Shown piece by piece: positions 17,039 to 26,654 of a DNA stretch of 39,818 nucleotides; position 1 is the stretch's first letter, and each line of letters starts with the position of its first letter. A program made the translations under genes and the position numbers. The DNA lies in assembly GCF_900129285.1 (NCBI RefSeq), contig NZ_FQUW01000029.1, forward strand, positions 1 to 39,818, in the 5' to 3' direction. Under the pieces are notes generated by a model, which saw nothing but the letters and a program-made list of their open reading frames with translations, was not told the origin of the DNA and ran no database searches. Origin of the DNA: Desulfofundulus australicus DSM 11792 (GTDB taxonomy: Bacteria; Bacillota; Desulfotomaculia; Desulfotomaculales; Desulfovirgulaceae).

Positions 17039-18778
17039 TCATTTAATCCCGTACTGTTTTATCTTTTTGTATAACCAGGCCCTGGATATACCGAGATTCC
17101 TGGCTGCCTGCATTTTATTACCGCCAGCTGCAGCCAGGGCCTCCAGGAGGGCCTCTTTTTCTACTTCTTGCAATAATGTAGCCAGCGTGTGGTTGAACAG
17201 GTTTCTCTTTTTGCCCTGGCTTGCCTGCTGAAGGTAAGGCGGCAAATGTTTAAGTTCTATAGTATTTCCATCCACGAGGTTAAAGGCCCTCTCCAGTACG
17301 TTTTCCAGTTCCCGTACATTACCCGGCCAGTGGTAGTTGCAGAATACCTCCAGAACTTCCGGCGATACATCCTGCACAATAACACCAAACTCACAATTAA
17401 ATTTTTGGATAAAATGATTAACCAGCAGGGGAATATCATCAATCCTTTCCCGCAGGGGTGGAATATAAATGGAAACCACGTTCAAACGGTAGTAAAGGTC
17501 TTCCCGGAAGCGTCCCTGCCTGATGAGCTCCTCCAGATCGCGGTTGGTAGCTGCCACCACCCTCACATCCACGGGGCGGGGACGGCTGTCTCCCAGGCGT
17601 TCTATCTCCTTCTCCTGCAGGACACGCAATATTTTGGCCTGCATGGGCAGGGGCATATCTCCAATCTCATCCAGGAAAATAGTTCCCCCGTTGGCCAGTT
17701 CGAACTTGCCGACCTGCCCGCCTTTCCGGGCTCCAGTAAAAGCGCCTTCCTGATAACCAAAAAGTTCCGATTCCAGAAGGTTTTCAGGTACAGCCGCACA
17801 GTTAACTTTAATAAAGGGTCCTTTATGACGGGGAGAATTGGCATGAAGGGCATGGGCCACCAGTTCTTTACCCGTGCCACTTTCTCCACGAATTAATACA
17901 GTAGAAGGTCCTTGAGCCACCCGGCTTACGGTTTCCCTGAGCCGGGTAATAACTTTACTATTACCAATCAAGCTGTCCACAGTATAGCGGGCGCTGTGGC
18001 TGTCGCCAGATGTTGTGGGATGGCAGGAGAAATTTCGTCTCTGGGAGCTGATATTTTCTGCCAGGGCCAGCAACTGCTCCACATCCTGAAAAATAACCTT
18101 GCTCACCGCACCCACCAGCCTGCCCTGGTTATAAAGGGGCATACGCATGACCACCGTTTCCCTACCCTGGATACGAACCAGTTCCCCGTACTGGAATCTA
18201 CCGGTCCAGAGAATTTGGGGCAGGCGTTTATCGTGGACTATATCACGAATATGCCGTCCGACAGCTGAATCGATGCTAACGCCCAGCAGCTCAGCCATGG
18301 GCTGGTTGAGCATTAATATACGGCCCTCATTGGTGATGGCGAGATAGCCCTCCCGGGTACTGTGGAAGATACTTTCCAATAAGTCATTTATTTCTTTCAC
18401 CTCTTTGAGCTCCTGGGCAAGATGTTGCAATTCCGTTATTTCCTGGGCCACGCCAATGGCACCAACTATGGTATTATTGCGAATAATAGGCGTACGGTTA
18501 ACTACGTAAAGGGCATTACCGACTACAAATTTACGCCCGATGTGCGGCTTTCCCGTTTGCAGCACCTTGGGGAGCCCGGTAAAGGGAATAACCTCCCTGA
18601 TGTGACGTCCCAGGGCTTTTTCGGCTGGATAATTAAAAACCCGTTCACTGGTGGGGTTGAAAATAATCACCCGCCCCTGATAATCTACAGCAACCACCAG
18701 GTTATATACGGAATTAAAAATTGATAATTCATCAGCTAAAAAACTCCTCTCCAGCTTATTAATTTTATTAAGTGCCAA
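17039..18778 (-). CDS. PAS-containing sigma-54-dependent transcriptional activator
   Basis: 579 residues. Two PAS domains (about 15-115 and 135-240) are joined by a short coiled coil ([19 protein letters not shown]). An AAA+ domain follows with Walker A GESGTGKE, the sigma-54-contacting GAFTGA loop, Walker [14 protein letters not shown], and the arginine-finger region [14 protein letters not shown]-terminal Fis-type HTH ends the protein ([23 protein letters not shown]). It should sense a small molecule or redox signal and activate a -24/-12 promoter. The start is TTG 18778, preceded by GGGGGAGGTGCAGG. Targets are unknown; it sits 88 bases downstream of the VWA gene and the acetate transporter lies 3 kb away. 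Confidence 0.93.
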   Translation of the reverse strand: MALNKINKLERSFLADELSIFNSVYNLVVAVDYQGRVIIFNPTSERVFNYPAEKALGRHIREVIPFTGLPKVLQTGKPHIGRKFVVGNALYVVNRTPIIRNNTIVGAIGVAQEITELQHLAQELKEVKEINDLLESIFHSTREGYLAITNEGRILMLNQPMAELLGVSIDSAVGRHIRDIVHDKRLPQILWTGRFQYGELVRIQGRETVVMRMPLYNQGRLVGAVSKVIFQDVEQLLALAENISSQRRNFSCHPTTSGDSHSARYTVDSLIGNSKVITRLRETVSRVAQGPSTVLIRGESGTGKELVAHALHANSPRHKGPFIKVNCAAVPENLLESELFGYQEGAFTGARKGGQVGKFELANGGTIFLDEIGDMPLPMQAKILRVLQEKEIERLGDSRPRPVDVRVVAATNRDLEELIRQGRFREDLYYRLNVVSIYIPPLRERIDDIPLLVNHFIQKFNCEFGVIVQDVSPEVLEVFCNYHWPGNVRELENVLERAFNLVDGNTIELKHLPPYLQQASQGKKRNLFNHTLATLLQEVEKEALLEALAAAGGNKMQAARNLGISRAWLYKKIKQYGIK

Positions 18779-18866
18779 AATCCTGCACCTCCCCCACCTG
18801 TAACCGGGATTATATTATAAATACAAATTTTTAACTGTTCTATAAACAAATTCAGCCTACCGGTTC

Positions 18867-20270
18867 TTACTTTAATAACTGCTGGTGCAGAATTGACTCC
18901 AGTTGATGCAGGGAATAACATTCAAACATACGTACATGGGGCAAAAAAACCTCTACACCCGGCAGGTTGGACCATTGCCTGGCAGGGACGGGGTTCAACC
19001 ACAGGATGTCCCGTACTTTTTCCCGTAAAGCAGCCAGTTCACGGGCTGCTTCCCGGGGGGTAATGGTCTTGGTATCACTAACGATTATTACCAGGGTATC
19101 AGCAGTCAGCAGGTTACCCCACTGAACATGAAAAGTTTTTAAAGCTGTATTAAAATCCGTTGTCTTCCCCCACTGCTGGCTGGCATTTACAAGGTCCGTC
19201 ATTACCGTCACAAAATCCTCATTTTTCCGGAAATGAGGGGTGATTCGTTCCATGTCTTCGGAAAAAACAAAACTTTCTATATATTGCACTGCATTGCTTA
19301 AACCGTAAATGAACTGGAGTATAAACCGGGCGTAACGGGCCATGGAAGCAGATACGTCACAAATCAGGATCAACCTGAGCTTATGCCGTCGCCGGGACCT
19401 GTAACATAATTTAAGAGGAGAACCACCGTAGGCGATATTACGACGTATCGTCCTCCGCATATCCAGCTTTTGCCTGCGGCTGCTCTGCCGGTAACGGCGG
19501 GAAAGCCGGTTGGCCAGGTGCCTGGACAAGCGTTCCAGGGTTAAAGTATACTTTTCCACCTCAGCAAGGCCTATATGTTGCATGTCCTGGTAAAGCAGCT
19601 GATCATCAGGGTCCCGGTAAAAATCGGCAGCTACTCCGGAAATGACATCATCCAATTCCGTTTCCCCGGTGAGCTCTGCCTCCAGCTGCCTCCTGGCTTC
19701 TTCCCCCTGTGTTTTCAGCAGGTAATAACGCCAGTAATTAAGTGCTGACTGCATGACCCGGGCGATCAGCTCTCCCGGGCTATTCACCGGATTCCCCCGC
19801 ATCCGTCTGATAAAATCCGTTAAACGCTTTTGCTCTTGAAGGGGCATCCGTACAAAAGTTTGAATATCCTCCTGGTTAAATTTAATTTCCATGGACCAGG
19901 GAGAAAGAACCTGCTCCAGTTTTTCCCTGGCCTTTGCCAGGCGTTGCCTCTCCTTTTCTTCCTGCTGTCTTCTCAACAGGTACTGCTGCTCTTTGTCTTC
20001 CGGAGGAACAAAGAAACGCTCAAAAGCCAGGTCAAAAATCTGACGGTCAGGAGCTTTTTTAACCAGCACCGCTCGCAGCGCAGCTTTTACCTTTTCCCTG
20101 GATTTCAGGTCCACCAGTGTTAAAGCACGGTAGGCATCCAGTGTTTCGGCCATACTCACCCGCATTCCCAGGTGGCGCAAAATATGAGTAAAACGTACCA
20201 GGTTATGGTGCAGGGTATTCTCGCCCTTTTCTTCACGGCCTGCCACCCCGGTAACCGGATTGATACCCAT
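18867..20270 (-). CDS. VWA-domain protein, CoxE-like
   Basis: About 467 residues. The N-terminal half is helical and very charged (KQQYLLRRQQEEKERQR region). The C-terminal third is a von Willebrand A domain with the MIDAS motif DVSASM in LRLILICDVSASMARYARF and a later VIIVSDT strand. Proteins of this type pair with MoxR ATPases and act as chaperones that insert metals or remodel complexes; CoxE/CoxD do so for carbon monoxide dehydrogenase. The start is set at ATG 20270, six bases after GCGGAGGGAAC; a longer frame to 20327 overlaps the ATPase gene and lacks a ribosome site. It lies 13 bases after the MoxR gene. The client protein is unknown. Confidence 0.88.
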   Translation of the reverse strand: MGINPVTGVAGREEKGENTLHHNLVRFTHILRHLGMRVSMAETLDAYRALTLVDLKSREKVKAALRAVLVKKAPDRQIFDLAFERFFVPPEDKEQQYLLRRQQEEKERQRLAKAREKLEQVLSPWSMEIKFNQEDIQTFVRMPLQEQKRLTDFIRRMRGNPVNSPGELIARVMQSALNYWRYYLLKTQGEEARRQLEAELTGETELDDVISGVAADFYRDPDDQLLYQDMQHIGLAEVEKYTLTLERLSRHLANRLSRRYRQSSRRQKLDMRRTIRRNIAYGGSPLKLCYRSRRRHKLRLILICDVSASMARYARFILQFIYGLSNAVQYIESFVFSEDMERITPHFRKNEDFVTVMTDLVNASQQWGKTTDFNTALKTFHVQWGNLLTADTLVIIVSDTKTITPREAARELAALREKVRDILWLNPVPARQWSNLPGVEVFLPHVRMFECYSLHQLESILHQQLLK

Positions 20271-20283
20271 CCTGTTCCCTCCG

Positions 20284-21213
20284 CTAACGGTGATGGTGAA
20301 TGCACTGACAGCAGGTTCCTTCATCACCCTTTGTACCCAGGCTTTTTTCCACCAGCCCCCTTAACCCTATCTCCCTCTTTAACATCTCCTGATCATCACG
20401 ATTCTTCAGGATTAGATTTAATGTCTGCCCAACAATTTCGGGAGTCAGGGCGTCAGCATGCATGGCCACCAGGGCACGGGCCCAGTCCAGGGTTTCGGCA
20501 ATGGATGGTTTCTTTTTCAAATTCAACTGCGAGCGGATGAAATTCACCGCCTGGACCACCTGGTACACCAGTTCCTTGCGGGCCTGGGGTACTTTAACCT
20601 GTAAAATACGCGCTTCCTTTTCCACCGTGGGATAATCAATGTACAGGTAAATACACCGCCGCTTCAACCCGTCGGATAATTCTCTTTCACCATTGCTGGT
20701 TAAAACTACCGCCGGTATCTGCCTGGCTTTGATAGTACCCAGTTCCGGTATGGATACCTGAAAATCGGACAGGAGTTCAAATAGAAAGGCTTCAAATTCC
20801 GGGTCGGTTTTATCAATTTCGTCAATTAATAAAACAACTCGCTTGTCTGCCCGGATGGCCTTTAAAAGAGGCCTTTCCAGAAGATATTCCATATCAAAAA
20901 GATCTTTTTCCAGGGCAGAGGGTTCACAGGTACCCCGGGCAATTTCAATTTTCAGCAACTGCCGCTGGTAGTTCCACTCGTAAAGGGCACGGTTCTCGTC
21001 CAATCCTTCATAACACTGCAGCCGGATTAAGTCCGTATTCAAAGCTCCTGCAAGGGCTTTAGCCACCTCAGTTTTTCCCACGCCGGGAGCCCCCTCAACC
21101 AGCAGGGGCTTGGCCAGTTTTAAAGACAGGTAAAGGGTGAGCACCAGATCCTGATCGCATATATAACCCTGGGTTTCCAGCCTTTCTTGAAGGCTTTCTA
21201 TAGTTAAATCCAT
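20284..21213 (-). CDS. MoxR-type AAA+ ATPase
   Basis: 309 residues. Walker A is GAPGVGKT at 41-48, Walker B is VVLLIDEIDKTDPEFEAFLFELLSDF, and sensor 1 is VVLTSNGERELSDGLKRRCI. The sequence LIRLQCYEGLDENRALYEWNYQRQLL is typical of the CoxD/MoxR branch. It probably works with the VWA protein encoded immediately downstream, using ATP to mature or remodel a partner complex. The last residues (CCQCIHHHR) are cysteine- and histidine-rich and unusual for the family, perhaps a small metal site. AGGAGA lies ahead of the ATG. Confidence 0.9.
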   Translation of the reverse strand: MDLTIESLQERLETQGYICDQDLVLTLYLSLKLAKPLLVEGAPGVGKTEVAKALAGALNTDLIRLQCYEGLDENRALYEWNYQRQLLKIEIARGTCEPSALEKDLFDMEYLLERPLLKAIRADKRVVLLIDEIDKTDPEFEAFLFELLSDFQVSIPELGTIKARQIPAVVLTSNGERELSDGLKRRCIYLYIDYPTVEKEARILQVKVPQARKELVYQVVQAVNFIRSQLNLKKKPSIAETLDWARALVAMHADALTPEIVGQTLNLILKNRDDQEMLKREIGLRGLVEKSLGTKGDEGTCCQCIHHHR

Positions 21214-21328
21214 AAGCTTCTCCTTTCTTCAATAAAACCAGGTGTAAACAATAGTATTCGTTCCGGGGAAAATAAAATCCTTCAGAAATTTTTTAGAAAT
21301 TACATAATTTTCGCGAATGGAGGGCTGT

Positions 21329-21790
21329 TTACCTGAGGCCGGGAAATCCTTGCTGGCGCAAAGCCTCATACAGGACCAGGGCTACAGAATTGGCCAGATT
21401 TAAAGAACGGGTAGAACCTTCCCGCATGGGAATACGCAGGGTGAATTCCCGGTTGGCAGAAATTAAATCAGCAGGCAACCCCCTGGTTTCCTTGCCGAAC
21501 ACCAGAAAATCATCCGGTCCATATTCTACTTCATTATAAAAGCGTATGCCGCGGGTAGTCAAAAAATAAAAGCGATTCCGGGGGTACATGCGGCGAACTT
21601 CTTCGAAAGAATCGTGATAATGTATCTCCACCAGGTACCAGTAGTCCAGCCCGGCCCTTTTTAGATGCCTGTCATCAGTGGAAAAGCCCAGAGGACGAAC
21701 CAGGTGGAGGATGGTACCGGTGGCTGCACAGGTACGGGCAATGTTACCAGTATTGGCAGGAATTTCGGGCTCAACCAGAACAACATGCAC
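21329..21790 (-). CDS. trmL: tRNA (cytidine(34)-2'-O)-methyltransferase TrmL-like (SPOUT)
   Basis: About 153 residues, a minimal SPOUT methyltransferase. It begins VHVVLVEPEIPANTGNIARTCAATG and has FGKETRGLP, IPMREGSTRSLNLANSVALVLYEALRQQ, which form the trefoil knot that binds S-adenosylmethionine. TrmL methylates the wobble nucleotide of leucine tRNAs. GTG 21790 is preferred: GAAGGAG lies nine bases upstream, while the in-frame TTG at 21808 falls within that ribosome site. The short length lacking an N-terminal RNA-binding extension distinguishes it from TrmH/RlmB. Confidence 0.92.
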   Translation of the reverse strand: MHVVLVEPEIPANTGNIARTCAATGTILHLVRPLGFSTDDRHLKRAGLDYWYLVEIHYHDSFEEVRRMYPRNRFYFLTTRGIRFYNEVEYGPDDFLVFGKETRGLPADLISANREFTLRIPMREGSTRSLNLANSVALVLYEALRQQGFPGLR

Positions 21791-22174
21791 TGAAATCGGC
21801 TCCTTCAAATTTAAGTATTCAATTTAAATATACTTCTTATAGTTTACCTTTCCCCGGTGTTTCTGAAAAACTCCAGTTGTGTTTATAAAACTTGACATGT
21901 GCCGTTCCATAGCCATCATTTCCGGAAAACATTAAATCCCTCCCTGCCGCTTGTGTTTTTGTTTAAGCCATTCCCGTCAAAATATAACCACTTATCTGAA
22001 AGCTGGGAATATTGACATCATTTTTGCAATAAATCTCTGGCAGCAGTTATTTTATTGCAGAAACGCAGAAGGAGGTGAAATCAGATTTTAAGAAAAAGAA
22101 ATCACAAGGTGTCTTAGACCATTATTTCTGCTGCTTTGTACCCCAACACCAAATTACCCGGAGGAGGAAGTTAA
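21791..22174. other. Intergenic region between trmL and the acetate transporter gene
   Basis: About 384 bases without a convincing gene. It must hold the trmL promoter (minus) and the transporter promoter (plus). A TGACAT-N5-TTGCA string at 22013-22028 has the spacing of a -24/-12 sigma-54 promoter but lacks the invariant GG. An AGAAGGAGGTG ribosome-site-like string at 22068-22078 precedes a short open frame starting ATCAGATTT that has no family resemblance. No riboswitch was recognised. Confidence 0.5.
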
Positions 22175-22801
22175 ATGTCGGCAAAAGGACACGATTGGGC
22201 CAATCCTGGCCCTGCCGGGCTGGTTGCCCTGGCCATGGCCTGTTTCACTTTCTACGCGGTTTTTACCGGTAAAGTTGACCACAGCGCAACCCCCCTGCTG
22301 GGAATCTGGCTTTTGGGAGGATTTGTCATTCAACTCAGTGTGGGATTAATCGAGTTAAAGGAAGGTAATACCACCGGTGGCAACGTTTTCACCTTTTTCT
22401 CTGCCTTTTTCATGCTGGTTACCGGCCTGGAACTAATTTTTAAGTTCTTCGCTGCTGTTAACGGCTGGAAAATTGATGCCCGCATCGATGGCTGGGCCTG
22501 GCTTGCCCTGGGTATTGCCTTAATCACCTGGACACCCGCTTACTTTAAATCGCCACTTACCCTGATGGCAGTGGTAATAGCCCTCGATCCTGCCATACTT
22601 ATCATTGCCCTGGCTGACATGGGTGTTATTACCCGAACCTTACTGCCCCTGGCAGGTAACTTATTGTTGCTGGCAGGTATATTTGGTCTTTATACAGCCA
22701 TGGCTGTAATTTTAAATACCGCTTATGGACGCACAGTGGTTCCTTTCCCCGGGCCAATTATAAAACCCGTACAACTGCCGGCATCAAGCCAGCAACATTA
22801 A
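22175..22801 (+). CDS. Acetate/succinate transporter, GPR1/FUN34/YaaH (SatP) family
   Basis: 208 residues with six predicted membrane-spanning helices. The family signature NPGPAGL occupies residues 10-16, followed by ALAMACFTFYAVF. The pattern LLGIWLLGGFVIQLSVGLIELKEGNTTGGNVFTFFSAFF contains the G-x-x-x-E and FS-x-F-x motifs of the family in broken form. Such proteins form hexameric channels that move acetate (and succinate) across the cytoplasmic membrane. A GGAGGAGG ribosome site precedes the ATG by seven bases. An acetate channel suits an anaerobe that excretes or uses acetate. It is transcribed alone and ends at a strong terminator. Confidence 0.92.
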   Translation: MSAKGHDWANPGPAGLVALAMACFTFYAVFTGKVDHSATPLLGIWLLGGFVIQLSVGLIELKEGNTTGGNVFTFFSAFFMLVTGLELIFKFFAAVNGWKIDARIDGWAWLALGIALITWTPAYFKSPLTLMAVVIALDPAILIIALADMGVITRTLLPLAGNLLLLAGIFGLYTAMAVILNTAYGRTVVPFPGPIIKPVQLPASSQQH

Positions 22802-22820
22802 ACGAGTTATGCCCTATAAG

Positions 22821-22847
22821 ACTCCCGCTTTTTGAGCGGGAGTTTTT
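22821..22847 (+). terminator. Rho-independent terminator of the acetate transporter gene
   Basis: ACTCCCGCT and AGCGGGAGT form a perfect 9-bp stem (22821-22829 with 22835-22843) around a TTTTG loop, followed by TTTTAT. It also separates the converging nth gene. Confidence 0.9.
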
Positions 22848-22876
22848 ATCTGGCCATGCACCATGATAAAGCTTGT

Positions 22877-23566
22877 TCAGGTGGTAACCCTCTTTTCCTG
22901 TATACTCCTGCTGGGGCATAAATAGGCCAGGGGGCAGTTGCTGCACCGGGGGCGGCGGGCGGTGCAGATAACCCGTCCATGGGCGATAAGCTGGTGGTGA
23001 AACGCCCGGCGGGCATTTTCCGGAATAATGGCCAGCAATTCTTCTTCGGTTTTTTCGGGAGTTCTGGCCCGGGCCAGGCCCAGACGGTGACTGACCCTAA
23101 AGACGTGGGTATCCACCGGAAGGGTGGGCTGACCAAAGGCCACATTCAGCACCACATTAGCGGTTTTACGGCCTACTCCAGGAAGAAGCTCCAGCTCTGC
23201 CAGATTTTGAGGAACCTGGGAGTTATATTTTTCCACCAGTATGCGACTGGCAGCTATGATGTGCTTGCTTTTACTCCTGTATAACCCACACCCTTTAATT
23301 TCCCGGGCCAGTTCTTCAGGAGTTAATAAGGCGAAATCCCGGGGTTCACGATAACGTTTAAAAAGTTTTTCCGTAATTTTATTAACCTGCCGGTCCGTAG
23401 TTTGAGCAGAAAGCATGGCTGCCACCAGTAGTTGAAAGGGCGTTTCAAAACGAAGAGCTGTTCCCGCATCGGGGTAAGTCCGGGATAATACAGCCAGAAT
23501 TTCTTCCACCCGGGCCGCCCCGTTTGTTTTTTCTTCCCGCAGGTTTTTTAAAAAAGAACCTGTCAA
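22877..23566 (-). CDS. nth: Endonuclease III
   Basis: 229 residues, a base-excision repair glycosylase/AP lyase for oxidised pyrimidines. It has a helix-hairpin-helix LPGVGRKTAN with catalytic Lys134, the catalytic Asp152 in VDTHVFRV, and the 4Fe-4S motif Cys201-x6-Cys208-x2-Cys211-x5-Cys217. MLSAQTTD (51-58) is the substrate-contact strand. The start is TTG 23566, overlapping the TGA stop of the upstream gene as TTGA, which implies translational coupling. The end lies close to the terminator of the opposing gene. Confidence 0.96.
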   Translation of the reverse strand: MTGSFLKNLREEKTNGAARVEEILAVLSRTYPDAGTALRFETPFQLLVAAMLSAQTTDRQVNKITEKLFKRYREPRDFALLTPEELAREIKGCGLYRSKSKHIIAASRILVEKYNSQVPQNLAELELLPGVGRKTANVVLNVAFGQPTLPVDTHVFRVSHRLGLARARTPEKTEEELLAIIPENARRAFHHQLIAHGRVICTARRPRCSNCPLAYLCPSRSIQEKRVTT

Positions 23567-23991
23567 CGGCTGTTATCCCCCAGCAGGCGACGGTGCTCCA
23601 CCATCAAGCAGCGGTCCATGACCACCGTCAGTCCATGGGCACGTGCTTTCCGGGCAGCCTCCAGGTGTACTACACCCAGTTGCAGCCAGATTACCGGCTG
23701 GAAGTTAAGTTCCAGTACGGCTTCAATAACCTGCGGGACCTCTTCTGGCCGCCGGAAGACATTAACTATGTCTACGGGATATGGTATGGCCCGGAGTTCC
23801 GGGTAAGCTTTTTCACCCAGGGTTTCACTGATTCCGGGGTTAACCGGTATAATTTCGTATCCATGCTCCTTCATATAACTGGCCACCCGGTAGCTGTCTT
23901 TTTCCGGCTTGCTGGACAGGCCAACCACAGCTATTCGCCGGCTCTTTGCCAGTATCTCCCTGATAACGGTATCACCGGGGTTTTCTAACAC
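23563..23991 (-). CDS. CoA-binding domain protein (COG1832, YccU-like)
   Basis: About 142 residues with a Rossmann-type CoA-binding fold: RRIAVVGLSSKPEKDSYRVASYMKEHGYEIIPVNPG (in parts), VDIVNVFRRPEEVP, and VIWLQLGVVHLEAARKARAHGLTVVMDRCLMVEH. These are the conserved blocks of the YccU family, related to the N-terminal domain of succinyl-CoA synthetase alpha. The function is unknown. GTG 23991 is chosen because AGTGAGGTGG lies five bases upstream; ATG 24015 has no ribosome site. It is translationally coupled to nth downstream. Confidence 0.87.
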   Translation of the reverse strand: MLENPGDTVIREILAKSRRIAVVGLSSKPEKDSYRVASYMKEHGYEIIPVNPGISETLGEKAYPELRAIPYPVDIVNVFRRPEEVPQVIEAVLELNFQPVIWLQLGVVHLEAARKARAHGLTVVMDRCLMVEHRRLLGDNSR

Positions 23992-24240
23992 AAAAGCCAC
24001 CTCACTTTTATGCACTGATCTAATTATTAATTATATCTTAAGTTTGGCCTTCTTTTGAAATAAGTTTAAACAAGCAAAAGGAATAAAGAAAAAACTTAAG
24101 ATGAAAATTTATGCAGTTCATACTCATTTTAAGTTCATAAATCCCGGCACCAGGGCAATAATAAAAAAAGCTTTTATACGCCCCTTTCTTTTTCACCCAC
24201 TCCTGCACCGGTGTTATCTACGCTAAAAGGAGGTTCTTCC

Positions 24241-24996
24241 ATGAGCGCTGTAGCTCCGCTCTTTTTCGGGATCGCCCTGGTGGTCCTGTTGCTGGTTATT
24301 TTTTTATGGATTCCCCGGCGCAAAGCGGTCCAAAAAGCGGAACCCACGGAAAAATTCATCCCCCCCCTTTTTACCGAAGAGGTTGCTGAAGAACTGGCTT
24401 TACCTGTCCCTTCAGCAGCCGAACCGTCACCACCGCCGGTCCCTGAATTACCCGCCCGCTACGGGGTGGATCGCCTGGTACTTATGGTCCGGGACCCATA
24501 CTGGCTCTATGCCTACTGGGAGATAACTGCCACCCGTCAGGAAGAATTTAATGCTACTTACGGACCACGGGCATGGAATATTACCCGTCCAGTTTTAAGG
24601 GTTTATGATGTTACGGGGGTTGCTTTTAACGGATCCAATGCCAACAGTTTCGTGGATATTAACGTCCCGGAAGAAGTGGACAACTGGCACATACCCGTAG
24701 GTCAACCCAACCGTTCCTTCTGCGTGGACCTGGGCCGCATGTTTCCCGATGGGCGTTTTATAACTCTTCTGCGTTCCAATGTGGTAACCACCCCCAGGTC
24801 AACCCTTTCAGAATGCCTGGATGAAGAATGGATGTGGATCGAAGAAGTATACAGGTCCTATCGGTTCCAGTTTGGTGTCAGCTCACCCATGCTGATCCAT
24901 GAAGCAGCAGGCCGGGTAGCAGTGGTTCCCCTGGGGATAAGTTCTCCCGGATTTGGACCTCCGGTGCCGGAATCAGAGGCAAAAATTAAGGTTTAA
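24241..24996 (+). CDS. DUF4912 protein with N-terminal membrane anchor
   Basis: 251 residues. One hydrophobic helix (about 4-24, APLFFGIALVVLLLVIFLW) is followed by a basic stop-transfer stretch and a proline-rich linker. The DUF4912 domain starts near 75 with RYGVDRLVLMVRDPYWLYAYWEIT and ends with conserved aromatic strands (SYRFQFGVSSPM). DUF4912 is of unknown function but repeatedly occurs next to GH57 branching enzymes and sugar nucleotidyltransferases. The domain has the look of a beta-sandwich that could bind carbohydrate. AAAAGGAGG precedes ATG 24241. It is 18 bases from the branching enzyme gene and surely cotranscribed. Confidence 0.83.
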   Translation: MSAVAPLFFGIALVVLLLVIFLWIPRRKAVQKAEPTEKFIPPLFTEEVAEELALPVPSAAEPSPPPVPELPARYGVDRLVLMVRDPYWLYAYWEITATRQEEFNATYGPRAWNITRPVLRVYDVTGVAFNGSNANSFVDINVPEEVDNWHIPVGQPNRSFCVDLGRMFPDGRFITLLRSNVVTTPRSTLSECLDEEWMWIEEVYRSYRFQFGVSSPMLIHEAAGRVAVVPLGISSPGFGPPVPESEAKIKV

Positions 24997-25014
24997 AGGA
25001 GGAACCGGCTAAAG

Positions 25015-26622
25015 ATGGCCAAAGGATACCTGGCCCTGGTCTTGCATGCCCATTTACCCTTTGTGCGCCACCCGGAACATGAACATTTCCTGGAAGAACG
25101 GTGGCTGTATGAAGCCATTACCGAAACCTATGTACCCCTCCTGCACGTATTCGAACGTCTGGTGAGGGATGGTATACCCTTTCGCCTTACCATCTCCCTT
25201 TCGCCCACGCTGGTTTCCATGTTAACCGATCCTTTACTGCAGGAACGTTATTCACGCCATCTGGGGCAATTAATGGAACTGGCAGATAAAGAAGTAGAAC
25301 GCACACGAAACACTCCCTTTCATGAAACCGCGTTAATGTACCAGAAAATGTTCCGGGAAATTGCCCATACCTATCATCATGTTTATGGCCGCAACCTGGT
25401 TCAGGGATTCCGGCGCTTTCAGGAGTTGGGCCGTCTGGAGGTTATTACCTGCGCGGCCACCCATGGTTACCTGCCCCTGCTCATGATTAATCCAGAAGCA
25501 GTAAGGGCACAAATTGCCGTAGCCGTGGACCTGCACCGTCGGCATTTTGGTGCACCTCCCCGGGGACTCTGGCTACCCGAGTGTGCCTATGGACCGGGCA
25601 TTGATCGTTTTCTTAAAGAATTCGGTATCCGTTATTTCTTTACCGACACCCATGGTGTTTTATTTGCTTCCCATCGCCCCCGTTACGGTGTTTTTGCGCC
25701 CATCTACTGCCCTTCGGGAATAGCCGCCTTCGGCCGGGATGTGGAGTCTTCCAAGCAGGTCTGGAGCGCCCAGGAAGGTTACCCCGGTGATTTTGATTAC
25801 CGGGAATTTTACCGTGATATTGGCTTCGACCTGGATTATGATTATATCAAGCCCTATATTCACCCTGACGGTATAAGGGTACATACCGGCATCAAATACT
25901 ACCGCATTACCGGACGGACAAACCATAAAGAACCCTATGTACCGGATTGGGCACGGGAAAAAGCCGCTATTCACGCGGGAAATTTTATGTTTAACCGGGA
26001 ACTGCAGATTAAATATCTTAGCCAGCATATGGACAGGCCGCCCATAATTGTAGCGCCATATGATGCGGAACTTTTTGGCCACTGGTGGTTTGAAGGTCCC
26101 CTGTGGCTTGAATTTCTCATCCGAAAAATCCATTTTGATCAGGATATGGTGGAGTTGATTACTCCCGGCGACTACCTGCAGCGTTTCCCCTGTAACCAGG
26201 TGGCCAGGCCCTGCCCATCCAGCTGGGGGAATAAGGGATACAATGAAGTCTGGCTGTGCCAGGCCAACGACTGGATTTACCGTCATTTACACATGGCCGC
26301 TTCCAGGATGGTTGAGCTGGCCAATATGTATCATAATGCACAGGGGGTCCTGCGCAGGGCTTTAAACCAGGCGGCCCGGGAACTGCTTCTGGCACAGGGA
26401 AGTGACTGGGCTTTTATAATGAGCACGGGCACGATGGTTGATTATGCGGTAAGACGAACCAAAACACACCTGTCCAATTTTCTGCGCCTGTATGAAGAAA
26501 TTAAGGGACAGCGTATAGATGAGGGCTGGTTATCCTGGCTGGAATACGCCAACAATATTTTCCCCGACATCGATTACGCCTGGTACCGTACCAGAAAGGA
26601 AGACATGATGGTTGCCGGATAA
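25015..26622 (+). CDS. GH57 / DUF1957 1,4-alpha-glucan branching enzyme
   Basis: 535 residues. It begins GYLALVLHAHLPFVRHP, the GH57 region 1 with its histidine pair. The nucleophile is Glu189 in GLWLPECAYGPG, and the acid/base Asp350 lies in VAPYDAELFGHWWFEGP. The C-terminal helical DUF1957 domain follows (ELLLAQGSDWAFIMSTGTMVDYAVRRTKTHL). Thermophilic homologues make alpha-1,6 branches in glycogen-like glucans. Its neighbours (DUF4912 before it, nucleotidyltransferase, glycogen-synthase-like transferase and CBM25 opposite) fit a storage-glucan pathway. An AAAGGAGGAACC site precedes the ATG. Confidence 0.93.
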   Translation: MAKGYLALVLHAHLPFVRHPEHEHFLEERWLYEAITETYVPLLHVFERLVRDGIPFRLTISLSPTLVSMLTDPLLQERYSRHLGQLMELADKEVERTRNTPFHETALMYQKMFREIAHTYHHVYGRNLVQGFRRFQELGRLEVITCAATHGYLPLLMINPEAVRAQIAVAVDLHRRHFGAPPRGLWLPECAYGPGIDRFLKEFGIRYFFTDTHGVLFASHRPRYGVFAPIYCPSGIAAFGRDVESSKQVWSAQEGYPGDFDYREFYRDIGFDLDYDYIKPYIHPDGIRVHTGIKYYRITGRTNHKEPYVPDWAREKAAIHAGNFMFNRELQIKYLSQHMDRPPIIVAPYDAELFGHWWFEGPLWLEFLIRKIHFDQDMVELITPGDYLQRFPCNQVARPCPSSWGNKGYNEVWLCQANDWIYRHLHMAASRMVELANMYHNAQGVLRRALNQAARELLLAQGSDWAFIMSTGTMVDYAVRRTKTHLSNFLRLYEEIKGQRIDEGWLSWLEYANNIFPDIDYAWYRTRKEDMMVAG

Positions 26623-26654
26623 AAAAATCCCCGCCAAAAGCGGGAATTTTTTTT
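26621..26654. terminator. Bidirectional terminator between converging glucan genes
   Basis: CCCGC and GCGGG (26630-26634 with 26640-26644) form the core stem, extended by flanking A7 and T8 runs that can pair. Both strands see a GC stem followed by U-rich sequence, so it can stop the branching enzyme gene (+) and the nucleotidyltransferase gene (-). Confidence 0.85.

Noticed and set aside
17189-17896. A 235-codon plus-strand open frame inside the sigma-54 activator gene
   Set aside because: Antisense to the AAA+ domain with all its motifs; composition is that of a reversed coding strand.
22075-22272. A 65-codon plus-strand frame starting just after AGAAGGAGGTG
   Set aside because: A ribosome-like site is present, but it overlaps the start of the acetate transporter in another frame and has no recognisable domain.
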